Shown here: piece after piece, positions 1 through 8,443 of the stretch
Layout of the letters: every line of letters begins with the position of its first letter
Numbering within the stretch: the first letter of the stretch is position 1
From: Kofleriaceae bacterium
GTDB taxonomy: Bacteria; Myxococcota_A; Polyangia; Haliangiales; Haliangiaceae
DNA length: 64,000 bases
Reading direction: 5' to 3'
NCBI GenBank assembly: GCA_020633495.1
Contig: JACKDR010000013.1
Span: 1 to 64,000 of the forward strand
Notes under the pieces: model-generated
What the model was told of the DNA's origin: nothing
The model's input: only the letters and a program-made list of their open reading frames with translations
The model's database searches: none
Position numbers and translations under genes: made by a program

Positions 1-81
1 GCACGGCGCCGCGGCACCCGGCGACGCCGAGGCCGAGGCCGAGGCCGACCGCGACCGCGACCGCGAGCGATCGCCGCGCCG
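1..81. repeat. hexanucleotide-rich low-complexity edge
   Basis: The first 80 bases hold short tandem hexamers, GAGGCC about three times followed by GACCGC about three times. They may be the end of a gene entering from the left on the plus strand. One plus frame reads alternating Ala/Glu then Arg/Asp and stops at 101-103. I cannot assign a gene. Confidence 0.4.
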
Positions 82-2187
82 TCACGGGACCTCGCTGATC
101 TGATCGGTGGCGGCGGTCCACACCAGCGAGCCGCCCTCGAAGTCGCCGCGGCGGCCGCCGGCCACGGCGTACTCGTCGGAGATCGGGTAGCCGAGGGCGC
201 CGGCCTCCCAGCCGCGATCGCGCCAGGCGTCGCGGATCCGACCGTGGACCTCGTGGGCGCCGGTCGCGGCCGACCAGTAGATCGAGCCCCGCTCGAAGAC
301 GTTGTAGCGCCCGACGCCGTCGGGGGTCGTGAGCTCGGTGGTGACCGCGCCCCCGACCACCGAGCCGCAGCCGCCCAGGGCCCGGTACTTGGCGTCGATC
401 GCGCCCGTGGTCAGGCCGGTGGGGCACGCGTACGCCGCGTAGCCCTTGGGCGGGATCAGCGTCGCGACCTGATCGAAGGTGAGCCAGTACTGCTGGTGGC
501 CGCCGAAGTTCGCCGGGTCGGCGACGTAGACGCCGCGGGTCGCGGCGTCGTACCCGATCAGCGTGAAGTAGTGGTAGATGGTCTCGTTCGGGTAGCCGGG
601 CGGGTGGTTGCCGGGCGGCGCCACGATGTTGGCGACCACCGGGTAGCCGTTGTCGATGCTGAGCACGAGGTCGGCCCACAGCCGATCGCGCTGGGCCTGG
701 GTCGGCGGATCGGACGGCATCTCGATGGTCCGGTAGCGGACCGCGCCCAGCCGATCGTCGAGGACGCCGGTGACCTGGCCGATCCAGTCGGTGCCGTTGA
801 CGGTGGTGCCCAGCTGGGACGCCAGCGTCGCCTGGCTCGGTGGCGAGATCCGCGCCGACAGCGCGATCCGGGTCGCCGCCGGGCCGCACCAGTAGCCGGT
901 GTCCTGGACCTGGTACTGGATCGGCAGCACCTTCCACGTCACCGGCGGATCGCCGCCGAGCTGCACCGTGGTGGCGCCGGTGTCGGCGTGCCACGTGATC
1001 GAGCCGCCCTGGAAGTCGCTGCGGCGCCCGCCGGCGACCTCGTACTCGTTGGACACCGGGTAGCCGAGGTCGCCGGCCTCCCAGCCGCGCGCGGCCCAGG
1101 CGTCGCGGATCAGGCCGTGGACCTCGAACGCGCCGGTCGCGCCCGACCAGTAGATCGAGCCTCGCTCGAAGACGTTGTAGCGGCCGACGCCGTCCGGGGT
1201 CGGGGTCTCGTCGCTGATCGGGTACCCGAGGACGCCGGCCTCCCAGCCGACGTCGCGCCAGGTGTCGCGGATCTGGCCGTGGACCTCGAACGCGCCGGTG
1301 GTCGGCGTCCAGTAGATCGAGCCCCGCTCGAAGACGCTGTAGCGGCCGACGCCGTCGGGGGTGCCCCGCTCCTCGGTGATGGGCGCGCCCAGCACCGAGC
1401 CGCAGCCGCCGAGCGCGCGGTACTTGGCGTCGATCTCGCCGACGGTCGCGGGGCTGGCGCCGCACCGGGTGCCCCCGGCGCCGGCCCAGAAGCCGAGGCC
1501 GCCGGGCTCGTCGATCGCGGCGCGCAGGCCGTCGCTGTAGGTCTGGTAGCGCGGCTCCCAGCAGCTCCACCCCGGCTGGCAGCCGTTGTAGTAGCGCAGG
1601 ACGGTCTTGATCCATTGATCGCGCAGCGTCGGGTCGCCGACGTCGAAGGCGTTGATCCAGGCCCGGGCCTTGGCGTCGGTCTCGGCGTTGGTCGTGTAGA
1701 CCGAGATCTTGACCATGTTGACGACGTAGTCGATCGCGTGCGCGACCTGACCGTCGACGGTGAGCACGTCGCTGCCGTAGCGGCCGAGGGTGTCGCCGTA
1801 GGTGCCGGCGTCGAACTGGAACATGCCGAGGCCGCCCTGCTGGGCGCTGCACGGGCCGTCGGCGGCGCCGGCGATCACCGGCCCGCCGCCGCAGTCCGGC
1901 GACCCCGGCCCCTGGCACGCCCAGGTGGCCTCGGACCAGCACTGGGCCAGGCCGGTCTCGGTGTTGGCGATGCCGGCGAGCAGGAACGCGTGCTCGATGC
2001 CGCGGGCCCGGGCCGCGTCGCGGATCACCGCGTAGCGCGGCGCCTTCTGCGCGGCGGTGAGCTGGGACTCGACGGCGCGGGAGACGTCGTCGTCGTCACC
2101 GGGCGCGCAGGCGGCGACCAGGAGCGTGGCGGCGGCGGCGACGAGCGCGACGCGCCGGGCGCGGGAGCGAGGCTGGGTGGGCGTCAT
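82..2187 (-). CDS. lipoprotein: lysozyme-like + LGFP repeats + C39-like peptidase
   Basis: 701-residue secreted lipoprotein with a signal peptide and lipobox ending at Cys27. Residues 50-230 look like a lytic-transglycosylase/lysozyme fold (LLAGIANTETGL with a candidate catalytic Glu). LGFP-type repeats follow at about 250-410 and again at 600-690 (LGG-CGS, TPDGVGRY, FERGSIYW, LGYPISDE). Between them, at about 430-590, lies a C39_2-like papain-fold domain with WCGPAA (Cys), YHYFTLIGYD (His) and VADP (Asp). LGFP repeats are known cell-surface modules, so a wall-remodelling or surface-bound peptidase role is inferred. The start ATG lies 6 nt from a TACCAT box that is half of a TetR-type palindrome (2195-2215). 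The architecture is unusual; the domain calls are firmer than the substrate. Confidence 0.8.
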   Translation of the reverse strand: MTPTQPRSRARRVALVAAAATLLVAACAPGDDDDVSRAVESQLTAAQKAPRYAVIRDAARARGIEHAFLLAGIANTETGLAQCWSEATWACQGPGSPDCGGGPVIAGAADGPCSAQQGGLGMFQFDAGTYGDTLGRYGSDVLTVDGQVAHAIDYVVNMVKISVYTTNAETDAKARAWINAFDVGDPTLRDQWIKTVLRYYNGCQPGWSCWEPRYQTYSDGLRAAIDEPGGLGFWAGAGGTRCGASPATVGEIDAKYRALGGCGSVLGAPITEERGTPDGVGRYSVFERGSIYWTPTTGAFEVHGQIRDTWRDVGWEAGVLGYPISDETPTPDGVGRYNVFERGSIYWSGATGAFEVHGLIRDAWAARGWEAGDLGYPVSNEYEVAGGRRSDFQGGSITWHADTGATTVQLGGDPPVTWKVLPIQYQVQDTGYWCGPAATRIALSARISPPSQATLASQLGTTVNGTDWIGQVTGVLDDRLGAVRYRTIEMPSDPPTQAQRDRLWADLVLSIDNGYPVVANIVAPPGNHPPGYPNETIYHYFTLIGYDAATRGVYVADPANFGGHQQYWLTFDQVATLIPPKGYAAYACPTGLTTGAIDAKYRALGGCGSVVGGAVTTELTTPDGVGRYNVFERGSIYWSAATGAHEVHGRIRDAWRDRGWEAGALGYPISDEYAVAGGRRGDFEGGSLVWTAATDQISEVP

Positions 2188-2194
2188 GCCGTGA

Positions 2195-2215
2195 TGGTAT
2201 ACATGAAATATACCA
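2195..2215. promoter_or_regulatory. TetR-type operator 1
   Basis: 21-bp palindrome of the form TGGTAWAC-N5-RTWTACCA (here with one degenerate base in the right half). It lies directly upstream of the lipoprotein ending at 2187. The TACCAT on the minus strand also works as a -10 box 6 nt from the start codon, so binding would block the promoter. It has the same consensus and spacing as the sites at 2324-2344 and 5780-5800. Confidence 0.7.
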
Positions 2216-2323
2216 TTGTCCGACCGGCCTCCAGGACCCGCATTCGCCGGCGCATCTCCGTCGAGCGGGGCGCCTGGACCCCGGGGTGCAGCCGGGAGTC
2301 CGCACTCTCATCGTCGTGGACAT

Positions 2324-2344
2324 TGGTATACGAACTGTTTACCA
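2324..2344. promoter_or_regulatory. TetR-type operator 2
   Basis: 21-bp imperfect palindrome matching TGGTAWAC-N5-RTWTACCA. It ends 6 nt before the SDR start codon at 2351, and its right half forms TACCAT (2340-2345), a -10-like box. It shares the consensus of the site beside the TetR gene at 5.8 kb. Confidence 0.7.
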
Positions 2345-2350
2345 TCGGCC

Positions 2351-3175
2351 ATGACCTCACGGATCCTCATCACGGGCGCGGCCCGTGGCATCGGCGCCGC
2401 GCTGGCGCACCGCATGGCGCGGCGTGGCGCCCGGGTCGCGCTGCTCGGCCTCGAGCCCGAGCACCTCGCGCGGGTCGCCCGCGACGCCGGCGACGCGCCG
2501 TGGCGGGCCTGCGACGTCACCCGCCGCGACGACGTCGACGCCGCGGTCGCCGAGCTGGTGGCGACGCTCGGCGGCCTCGACGTCGTCGTCGCCAACGCCG
2601 GCGTCGCCGCCCAGCTGCCGCTGGTCGGCGGTGATCCGGAGATCTTCGAGCGGACGATCGGCGTCAACGTGCTGGGCACGTACTACACGCTGCGAGCCGC
2701 CGGCCCCCACGTCGCCCACGCCGGCGGCTACGCGCTGGCGATCGCGTCGCTGGCCGCGGCGGTCCATCTGCCGCTGATGGGCGCGTACTGCGCGTCGAAG
2801 GCGGCGGTCGAGGCGCTGGGCAACAGCCTGCGCACCGAGCTCGCCCACACCGGGGCCCGGGTCGGGGTCGCGTACTTCGGCGAGATCGATACCGACATGA
2901 CCGCGCGCGGCTTCGGCACCCGGGCCGCCGCGGCCGCCGGTCGGTTCGGGCCGTTCACCCGCGCCGCGCCGCTGGCCACCGCGGTCGACGCCCTCGAGCG
3001 CGGCCTGGCCCGGCGGTCCCGCACGATCTGGGCGCCGGGCTTCGTCGGGCCGCTGCTGCCGGTGCGCGCGCTGATCCAGCGCGTCGTCGACGTCCGCATG
3101 CGGCGCGGCCTCGATCGGGCCCTCGCGATCGCGCGCGAGGAGCACGCCGGCCTCACCACCGCGCAGCCGGCGTGA
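2351..3175 (+). CDS. short-chain dehydrogenase/reductase
   Basis: 274-residue classical SDR oxidoreductase. A Rossmann fold is shown by the N-terminal TGAARGIG nucleotide-binding motif, NAG near residue 85, a Ser (IASLA) and the catalytic YCASK about 155. Expected reaction: NAD(P)-dependent oxidation or reduction of an alcohol or ketone; the substrate is unknown. I chose ATG 2351 because the TetR-type operator and TACCAT box end just upstream; the reading frame is open back to 2216. It overlaps the next gene by 4 nt (GTGA), so the two are translationally coupled. A C-terminal helical extension with two hydrophobic stretches resembles lipid- or steroid-handling SDRs. Confidence 0.9.
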   Translation: MTSRILITGAARGIGAALAHRMARRGARVALLGLEPEHLARVARDAGDAPWRACDVTRRDDVDAAVAELVATLGGLDVVVANAGVAAQLPLVGGDPEIFERTIGVNVLGTYYTLRAAGPHVAHAGGYALAIASLAAAVHLPLMGAYCASKAAVEALGNSLRTELAHTGARVGVAYFGEIDTDMTARGFGTRAAAAAGRFGPFTRAAPLATAVDALERGLARRSRTIWAPGFVGPLLPVRALIQRVVDVRMRRGLDRALAIAREEHAGLTTAQPA

Positions 3176-3717
3176 CGGCGATGGCGCCCCGCATCGCCCC
3201 CGGCACCTGGCGCGACCTCGGCCCGATCAACTGGATGATCGCGCGCGCCCTCGCCCGCGCCGCCGGCACCCGCGACGGCAACCTGTTCACCACGCTGGGC
3301 CGGCACCGGCGCCTGTTCCGGGGCTGGCTGGCGTTCGCGGCCCACCTGATGCCGGGCGGGGTGCTGGCGCGTCGCGACACCGAGCTGGTGATCCTGCGGG
3401 TCGCGCACCTGCGCGGCTGCGCCTACGAGCTCGACCATCACCGCCGGCTCGCCGCCCGCGCCGGGGTCGCGCCGGCGATCGCCGCCCGGGTCGCGGCCGG
3501 GCCCGACGCGGCGGGCTGGACCGCGCGCGAGCGCGCGCTCCTGGCCGCGACCGACGCGCTGGTCGCGCGCCGCGATCTCGACGACGCGACGTGGGCGGCG
3601 CTGCGCCGGTGCTGGGACGAGCCCGCGATCATCGAGCTGTGCCTGCTGGTCGGGCACTACGACCTGCTGGCGACGACGATCGCGGCGCTGCGGATCGCGC
3701 GCGACCGACCGCGGTGA
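3172..3717 (+). CDS. carboxymuconolactone decarboxylase (CMD/AhpD-like) family protein
   Basis: 181-residue helical protein of the CMD family. The signature is the RDTELVILRVAHLRG segment followed by CAYELDHH near residue 85, with a second half-repeat (ERALLAATDAL) around residue 125. Family members are decarboxylases or peroxidase-like enzymes; here only one Cys of the AhpD CxxC pair is present, so a peroxidase role is doubtful. It starts with GTG overlapping the SDR stop, so it belongs to the same operon and probably the same TetR-controlled unit. ATG 3181 is an alternative start. Confidence 0.8.
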   Translation: MTAMAPRIAPGTWRDLGPINWMIARALARAAGTRDGNLFTTLGRHRRLFRGWLAFAAHLMPGGVLARRDTELVILRVAHLRGCAYELDHHRRLAARAGVAPAIAARVAAGPDAAGWTARERALLAATDALVARRDLDDATWAALRRCWDEPAIIELCLLVGHYDLLATTIAALRIARDRPR

Positions 3718-3745
3718 GCCCGCGGGCCGCGCGCCCGCCGCGCGC

Positions 3746-4576
3746 CTACGCGGCGACGTCGACGCCGTCGAGATCGACCCGCGTGAACGCGGTCGTCAGC
3801 TCGGGCGCGCCCCGGCGCGGCGGCGGCGGCGGCCGCAGCGGCAGGTTGGTCTCGGTGGGATCGGCGTCGAACGCCGCGGTCGCGGCGATCAGCTCGAGCG
3901 CGTCGACGACGTCGTCGAGCGTCGCGGTGCGCCCCGACTCCGCGATCACGATCGCCACCGCGGTGGGCACGCCGCGCTCGATCAGCGCCGGCACGCCCTC
4001 GCCGCCGTAGGCCTCGTTGGCGACCAGCTCGTGGAGCAGCGCGCCCAGGTCGCGGGTGTCGTCGAGCGGCGCGAGCCCGCGCGACCGCGGCGTCGCGGTC
4101 GCGAAGTCGCCGAGCAGCGCGCGCTCGCCGCGCGGCTGCGTCGGATCGGCCACGGCGAACACGTTCGACGCCTTGACCCCGCCGTGCTGGACGCCGCGCG
4201 CCCGCGCCGCCTGCAGCGCGCGCCCGACGTCGAGGCAGAACCGGATCGCGTCGGCGCACGGCAGCGCGCCGCTGGCCAGCCGGCAGGCCAGGCTCTGGCG
4301 CTCGTGCAGCCGCGTCGCCACGTACGCGCCGGCGTCGGCGGTGCGGCCCACCGCGTCGATCCGGACCACGCCCGGCGGGCTCGCCATCGCCAGGTCCTCG
4401 AGCTCGCCGAGGCGCCCGGCCCCGGCCAGCCGCCGCGCGAACCACGGCTCGAGGAGCTTCAGCGCGGTCAGGCGCCCGGTCACGACGTCGCGCGCGACGA
4501 AGACCTCGGCGTGGAGGCTCCGGCCCAGCATGCGCAGGATCCGGAACCGGTCGCGCAGCTCGCCCGCGATCGTCAC
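3746..4576 (-). CDS. Ser/Thr protein kinase-like pseudokinase
   Basis: 276-residue protein with the outline of a bacterial Hanks-type kinase: a glycine-loop remnant (MLGRSLHAEVF), the beta3 Lys (TALKLLEP), an HGGVKASN where HRDLKPxN is expected, and DFA in place of DFG. The catalytic-loop Asp is missing, so phosphotransfer is unlikely and a regulatory or scaffold role is inferred. The C-terminus after about residue 235 is Pro-rich. The GTG start (4576) overlaps the stop of the upstream lipase gene (GTGA), giving a lipase-pseudokinase operon likely driven from the TetR operator at 5780-5800. No membrane segment is visible. Confidence 0.75.
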   Translation of the reverse strand: MTIAGELRDRFRILRMLGRSLHAEVFVARDVVTGRLTALKLLEPWFARRLAGAGRLGELEDLAMASPPGVVRIDAVGRTADAGAYVATRLHERQSLACRLASGALPCADAIRFCLDVGRALQAARARGVQHGGVKASNVFAVADPTQPRGERALLGDFATATPRSRGLAPLDDTRDLGALLHELVANEAYGGEGVPALIERGVPTAVAIVIAESGRTATLDDVVDALELIAATAAFDADPTETNLPLRPPPPPRRGAPELTTAFTRVDLDGVDVAA

Positions 4577-5772
4577 GGCGTCGCTCCGTGGCGGCGGCGC
4601 GCCAGGCCGAGCAGCGCGCCGAGGGCGAGCACCAGGCCCGCGCCCGCCGCGCCGCCGCCGCCGCCGCCGCCGCCGACCGCGCACCCGCCCGGCGTGCCGC
4701 CGGCGCCGGGGTCGTCGGGGTTCCCCGCCCCGTCCCCGTCGGGATCGCCGACGCCGGCGTCGGGCCCGGGCGCCCCGGGGTCGCCGTCGGCGTCGGGATC
4801 GTCGGGCACGCCGGCCTCGGTGTACGGGCACGCGGTCGACAGCGCCGCGATCGCGTAGGTCAGCGCGACCGGGTCGGTCAGCAGCTGCGCGTGATCCGCC
4901 GAGGTCGGCAGCACGAAGTTGTCGACGTTGGGCGCGTCGTCCTGGAACCCGGCGGACGGGCCGGTGACGACGTCGGCGATGCCGACCAGGTTGCTGTAGC
5001 AGACGAACCGCGACGCGTCGTGGGTCGCCAGCGACCGACCGTCGGTGGCGAGCCGGATGAACGTGGTCGGAGGCTCGGACGGGCCGCCGTGCAGCTCGGC
5101 CCAGTACACCGGGTCGAACAGATCCGAGGCGAAGTTCGAGGTCGCGGTCTCGGCGTCGACGCCGGCGAGCGCCCCGCCGGCCACCGTGTACAGCGCCAGG
5201 GCGTTGACGATGACCTGCTGCGCGGTGATGCCCGGGACCACCAGGCGAGCCGCCGCGATCAGGTTGGGCAGGTAGAGATCGTTGTCCTCGAACCCGGCGG
5301 CGCCGGCGTGGGCGTAGGGATGGTGGAGGCCGCCGAACGACACGACGCGATGGATCCGGTGCTCGGCGCCGCGCGCCAGCACCAGGTTGTCGATCACGCC
5401 GGTCCCCGCCGAGTGGCCGATCAGGTCGACGCGCGCGGCGCCGGTGGCGGTCAGGACCTGGTCGACGAACGCGTCGAGCTGCGCGCCCGACACCCACAGG
5501 TGGTCGACCCCGTGCTGGCCCTGGCCGCCGACCTGGCCGTAGTTGGTGGCGTAGACGCAGCGGCCGTCGGCGCGCAGCGCGGCGACCAGGCTGCCGAAGC
5601 CGTCGATGTCGCCGCCGCGGCCGTGGACCAGCACCACCGGGTAGGGGCGGCCCGGCGCCGGATGACAGCTCCAGTCGTTGAGGCCGCCGGCGTGGGCCGC
5701 CCCTGCCGGCAGCGCCGCCGCCGCCAGGATCCCCGCCGCGATCACGACCTTCGAGAGCGTGTGGGCCATCAT
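4573..5772 (-). CDS. secreted alpha/beta-hydrolase lipase with MYXO-CTERM-like anchor
   Basis: 399 residues. Signal peptide of about 28 residues, then an alpha/beta-hydrolase fold of the lipase class 2/EstA type with the oxyanion HGRGG at about 50 and nucleophile elbow GHSAG (Ser about 121). After a Pro/Asp/Gly-rich linker (about 325-370) comes a Gly run with a Cys, a hydrophobic stretch and an RRR end. This matches the MYXO-CTERM sorting signal, which places the enzyme on the cell surface. The start is ATG 5772, 6 nt from TACCAT (5779-5784) inside operator 3. It is co-transcribed with the downstream pseudokinase. Confidence 0.88.
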   Translation of the reverse strand: MMAHTLSKVVIAAGILAAAALPAGAAHAGGLNDWSCHPAPGRPYPVVLVHGRGGDIDGFGSLVAALRADGRCVYATNYGQVGGQGQHGVDHLWVSGAQLDAFVDQVLTATGAARVDLIGHSAGTGVIDNLVLARGAEHRIHRVVSFGGLHHPYAHAGAAGFEDNDLYLPNLIAAARLVVPGITAQQVIVNALALYTVAGGALAGVDAETATSNFASDLFDPVYWAELHGGPSEPPTTFIRLATDGRSLATHDASRFVCYSNLVGIADVVTGPSAGFQDDAPNVDNFVLPTSADHAQLLTDPVALTYAIAALSTACPYTEAGVPDDPDADGDPGAPGPDAGVGDPDGDGAGNPDDPGAGGTPGGCAVGGGGGGGGAAGAGLVLALGALLGLARRRHGATP

Positions 5773-5779
5773 GGAGCCA

Positions 5780-5800
5780 TGGTAAACACGATGTTTACCA
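5780..5800. promoter_or_regulatory. TetR-type operator 3 (autoregulatory)
   Basis: Near-perfect palindrome TGGTAAAC-N5-GTTTACCA, extending to 11-nt arms with CATG ends (5779-5801). It sits between the divergent lipase and TetR genes. Each half ends in TACCAT, usable as a -10 box in either direction, so one bound repressor could shut both promoters. Confidence 0.85.
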
Positions 5801-5820
5801 TGGGTCAAGACGATTTTGAT

Positions 5821-6477
5821 ATGCTGGCCGCGATGGCACCCAAGCCGCCACGCGGCGCCACCGGCGTGCAGATCGGCGAGGCCCAAGCCCGCGGCATGAT
5901 TCTGCAAGGCGGCGCGATGGTGTTCGTCGACAAGGGCGTCCGCGCGGCCTCGGTCGAGGACATCCTGGCGGCGGGGCGGATCTCGCGGCGCACGTTCTAC
6001 CGCCTGTTCGGCGGCAAGGACGACGTCATGCTGGCGCTGTACCGCATGGGCACCGACCGGCTCTACGAGGAGTGCCGCCGGGCCATCGAGCAGGAGCACG
6101 AGGCGATCCGCTACATCGAGCGCTTCGTCGACGCCCACCTGTCCAACGCGCGGGCGTTCGGCCGGCTCATCTTCGTGCTCGGCGGCGAGGCGGCGCGCCA
6201 GGAGTCGCCGCTGCACGCCCGGCGCATGGAGGTCCACCAGCAGCTGGTCGAGCTGCTGCTCCAGGTCGTGCCCGACGTCGATCCGCTGCTGCTGCGCGGC
6301 TTGATCCTGGCGCTCGAGGGCGTGGTCCGGCTGATGCTCGAGGAGTGCGATCAGGGCCGCGCGGTGACCGCGGCGGCGGTGACCCGGGTCCGCCGGGTCA
6401 TGCTGCGGATCGCCACCGCGTCGGCGGTCGGCGACGGCCCGGGGGTCACGCCGCTGCCGCCGCGACCGTCCCACTGA
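5821..6477 (+). CDS. TetR/AcrR-family transcriptional regulator
   Basis: About 218 residues. The N-terminal helix-turn-helix is clear: MVFVDKGVRAASVEDI, AAGRISRRTFYRLFGGKDDV. The C-terminal part is the helical ligand-binding/dimer domain. The frame also holds ATG codons at 5779, 5791, 5800 and 5833. I prefer 5821 because the palindrome with its TACCAT box occupies 5780-5801, so transcription should begin near 5807. It is divergent from the lipase. Identical-type palindromes upstream of the genes ending at 2187 and starting at 2351 suggest it also represses those. The ligand is unknown; the targets hint at lipid or envelope signals. Confidence 0.9.
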   Translation: MLAAMAPKPPRGATGVQIGEAQARGMILQGGAMVFVDKGVRAASVEDILAAGRISRRTFYRLFGGKDDVMLALYRMGTDRLYEECRRAIEQEHEAIRYIERFVDAHLSNARAFGRLIFVLGGEAARQESPLHARRMEVHQQLVELLLQVVPDVDPLLLRGLILALEGVVRLMLEECDQGRAVTAAAVTRVRRVMLRIATASAVGDGPGVTPLPPRPSH

Positions 6478-6505
6478 CCGCGCCCGACGCCGCGGTCCGC
6501 GCCGC

Positions 6506-8224
6506 TCAGCTCAGCCCGCCCCACAGCGACGCCCAGCGGGCCCGGGCCGCGGCCTCGCCGCGCTCGACGAGGTCCTGGCCGCGCGCGACGGTGTCGTGGA
6601 CGACGCGCTGGCCGCTGTCGACGGCGCGCTGGCCGGTGGCGACCGCGCCGCTGACCGCGTCCTGGGCGCGATCGACCATCGCGGAGCCGCCGTCGACGAC
6701 GGCGTCGACGCCGCGCTGGCCGGCGTCGACCACCAGGTTGCCGCCGGCCGCCGCCAGCTCGGCGCCGGGCAGCGGCACCGCGCGGGCGCCGGCGGTCACG
6801 GCCTCCTGGACGGCGTCGACGCCGCGCTGGGCGCCGTCGACGCCGCGGTGGACCACCGCCTGGGCGCCGTCGACCAGCGAGTTGCCGGTGTCGACGCCCT
6901 GCTGGACGCCGGCCTGGACCGCGTCGGTGGTGCGCTGGCCGGCGGCCTCCTCGTCGGCGACCAGGCGCTGCATCGGATCGACGCTGTCGAGGGCCATGTC
7001 GCCCGCGTTGCGGGTGTTGCGCAGGCCGGTGCCCACCCCCGAGCGCACGGTCTCGTTGATCCAGTGCTCGTCGTTGGTCTCGGCGTGGGTGTCGACGTTG
7101 ACGACCCGGTCGTTCCACCGTCGCTCCGCCTCGGGGGTGGTGAACTCGGGGCCGAGCGCCCGGCGGCCCTCGGGCGTCTGCAGCGCCATCGCGGTCAGCG
7201 GGTGCGAGGTGTGGGCCGTGTACGGGTTGGTGCCGAGGTCCAGGCCGCCGGGCAGGTCGAGGCCCGCGGCGCCGGCGAGCACCGCGGCGCCGCCGAGCGC
7301 CGGGCCCAGCAGCCCGGTCGCGATCGGCGCCGCCAGCGCCTCGTCGTGGCGATCGAGCTGGATGTCGTGGACCTGCCCCGGCGCGTGGGCCTCGCCCGCG
7401 CCCGAGACCACGCAGCCGTCGACCCGGAAGTGATCGGCGGTGATCGCACGCTCCGGGTGCTCGCGGTTGAAGGCCTCGATCCGCGCGACCTCCTCCTCGG
7501 CGACGCCGGGGGCCTGGAACGTCGTGATCGACCCCGCCTGCTCGAGGTTGCGGGCGGCGGTGATCTGCGCGATCGCGCCGCCGAGGCTATGGCCCGTGAG
7601 CTCGGCGTTGCCGTACTCCTCGCCGTAGGTCTCGTGCAGCCGCTGCATCTCGGCCTCGATCATCTCGTGGTTGGCCTCGTACTGCGCGTTGCCGACCTGC
7701 TCGGGGTCGCCGTCGGCGATCAGGTCGTCCCACTCCTCGGTGCCGCGGAACGACACCACCGGGGCGACGCCGGGCCGGGTCGGCTCGTAGACCACCATCT
7801 GCATGCCGTTGGCCCCGGTGGTCAGGTGCGGCTCGGGGTCGTAGCCGTTGTTGATCAGCATCTGGGTGCGCGCCTGCTGATCCTCCGGCGCGTCGCCGAC
7901 GTTGTCGGCGGCGCCGGCGACGCCGGCGCCGTCCTGGTGGCCGCCCGCGTAGGTCGCGCCGTGCGCCATCTGTTCGAGCACGGCGGCGTGGGCGATCTGG
8001 GCGTTGGTCAGGCCCTCGTGGGTGGCGGTCGGCCCGGCCACCGCCATCCCCGAGACCGAGCCGCGGGCCTGCGGCCCGGGCAGCAGATCCTGGGTCGCGC
8101 CGTCGAGCCCGGCGTGCGCGGCGCTGCCGCTGCTCTGCTGGGTGGCGGGGCCGGGGCTCAGCTGCGCCGGCCGCGCCGGCAGTTCGTGGTCGTGCGCGGG
8201 TGAAAGGTCGTGCTCCGGTCCCAT
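6506..8224 (-). CDS. class 3 lipase with disordered N-terminus and repetitive amphipathic tail
   Basis: 572 residues without a signal peptide. Residues 1-70 are Pro/Gln/Ala-rich. The centre is a lipase class 3 fold (VVSFRGTEEWDDL, then AELTGHSLGGAIAQ with the Ser nucleophile). From about residue 435 the protein consists of repeated Val-Asp/Gln-Arg-Gly amphipathic units (for example GAQRGVDAVQ, DAGQRGVDAV). The ATG at 8224 has a strong GGAGGAGGA ribosome-binding site. The architecture suggests a delivered or membrane-interacting phospholipase, but no secretion system lies nearby. The small protein at 21932 has a similar tail-like composition. Confidence 0.82.
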   Translation of the reverse strand: MGPEHDLSPAHDHELPARPAQLSPGPATQQSSGSAAHAGLDGATQDLLPGPQARGSVSGMAVAGPTATHEGLTNAQIAHAAVLEQMAHGATYAGGHQDGAGVAGAADNVGDAPEDQQARTQMLINNGYDPEPHLTTGANGMQMVVYEPTRPGVAPVVSFRGTEEWDDLIADGDPEQVGNAQYEANHEMIEAEMQRLHETYGEEYGNAELTGHSLGGAIAQITAARNLEQAGSITTFQAPGVAEEEVARIEAFNREHPERAITADHFRVDGCVVSGAGEAHAPGQVHDIQLDRHDEALAAPIATGLLGPALGGAAVLAGAAGLDLPGGLDLGTNPYTAHTSHPLTAMALQTPEGRRALGPEFTTPEAERRWNDRVVNVDTHAETNDEHWINETVRSGVGTGLRNTRNAGDMALDSVDPMQRLVADEEAAGQRTTDAVQAGVQQGVDTGNSLVDGAQAVVHRGVDGAQRGVDAVQEAVTAGARAVPLPGAELAAAGGNLVVDAGQRGVDAVVDGGSAMVDRAQDAVSGAVATGQRAVDSGQRVVHDTVARGQDLVERGEAAARARWASLWGGLS

Positions 8225-8443
8225 GCGTGCTCCTCCTCCTCCGCCGGGACGAGGCCGCCGGCGCGCGACGGGACCAGGAGCAGGTCCCGTACCAGGCACG
8301 AGGCCCGCGGATTCACGCCTGCCGCGCTTGGTTGCGCCGACCGTGCGCAACCGCGGCCGCGATCGCGCCGATCCGGCGCGATCCGGCGCGATCACCCGCG
8401 GCCGGCCGCGCCCACGCCGGCCGCCTCTCGGCGATACTCGGGC

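Noticed and set aside
5779..5820. Upstream ATG codons (5779, 5791, 5800) as the TetR start
   Set aside because: They lie within the palindromic operator/-10 region, so a transcript from that promoter would not include them.
6478..6505. GC-rich stretch between convergent TetR and lipase genes as an intrinsic terminator
   Set aside because: No clean stem and no T-tract; the same holds for the gaps at 9346-9378, 30828-30856 and 51883-51905.
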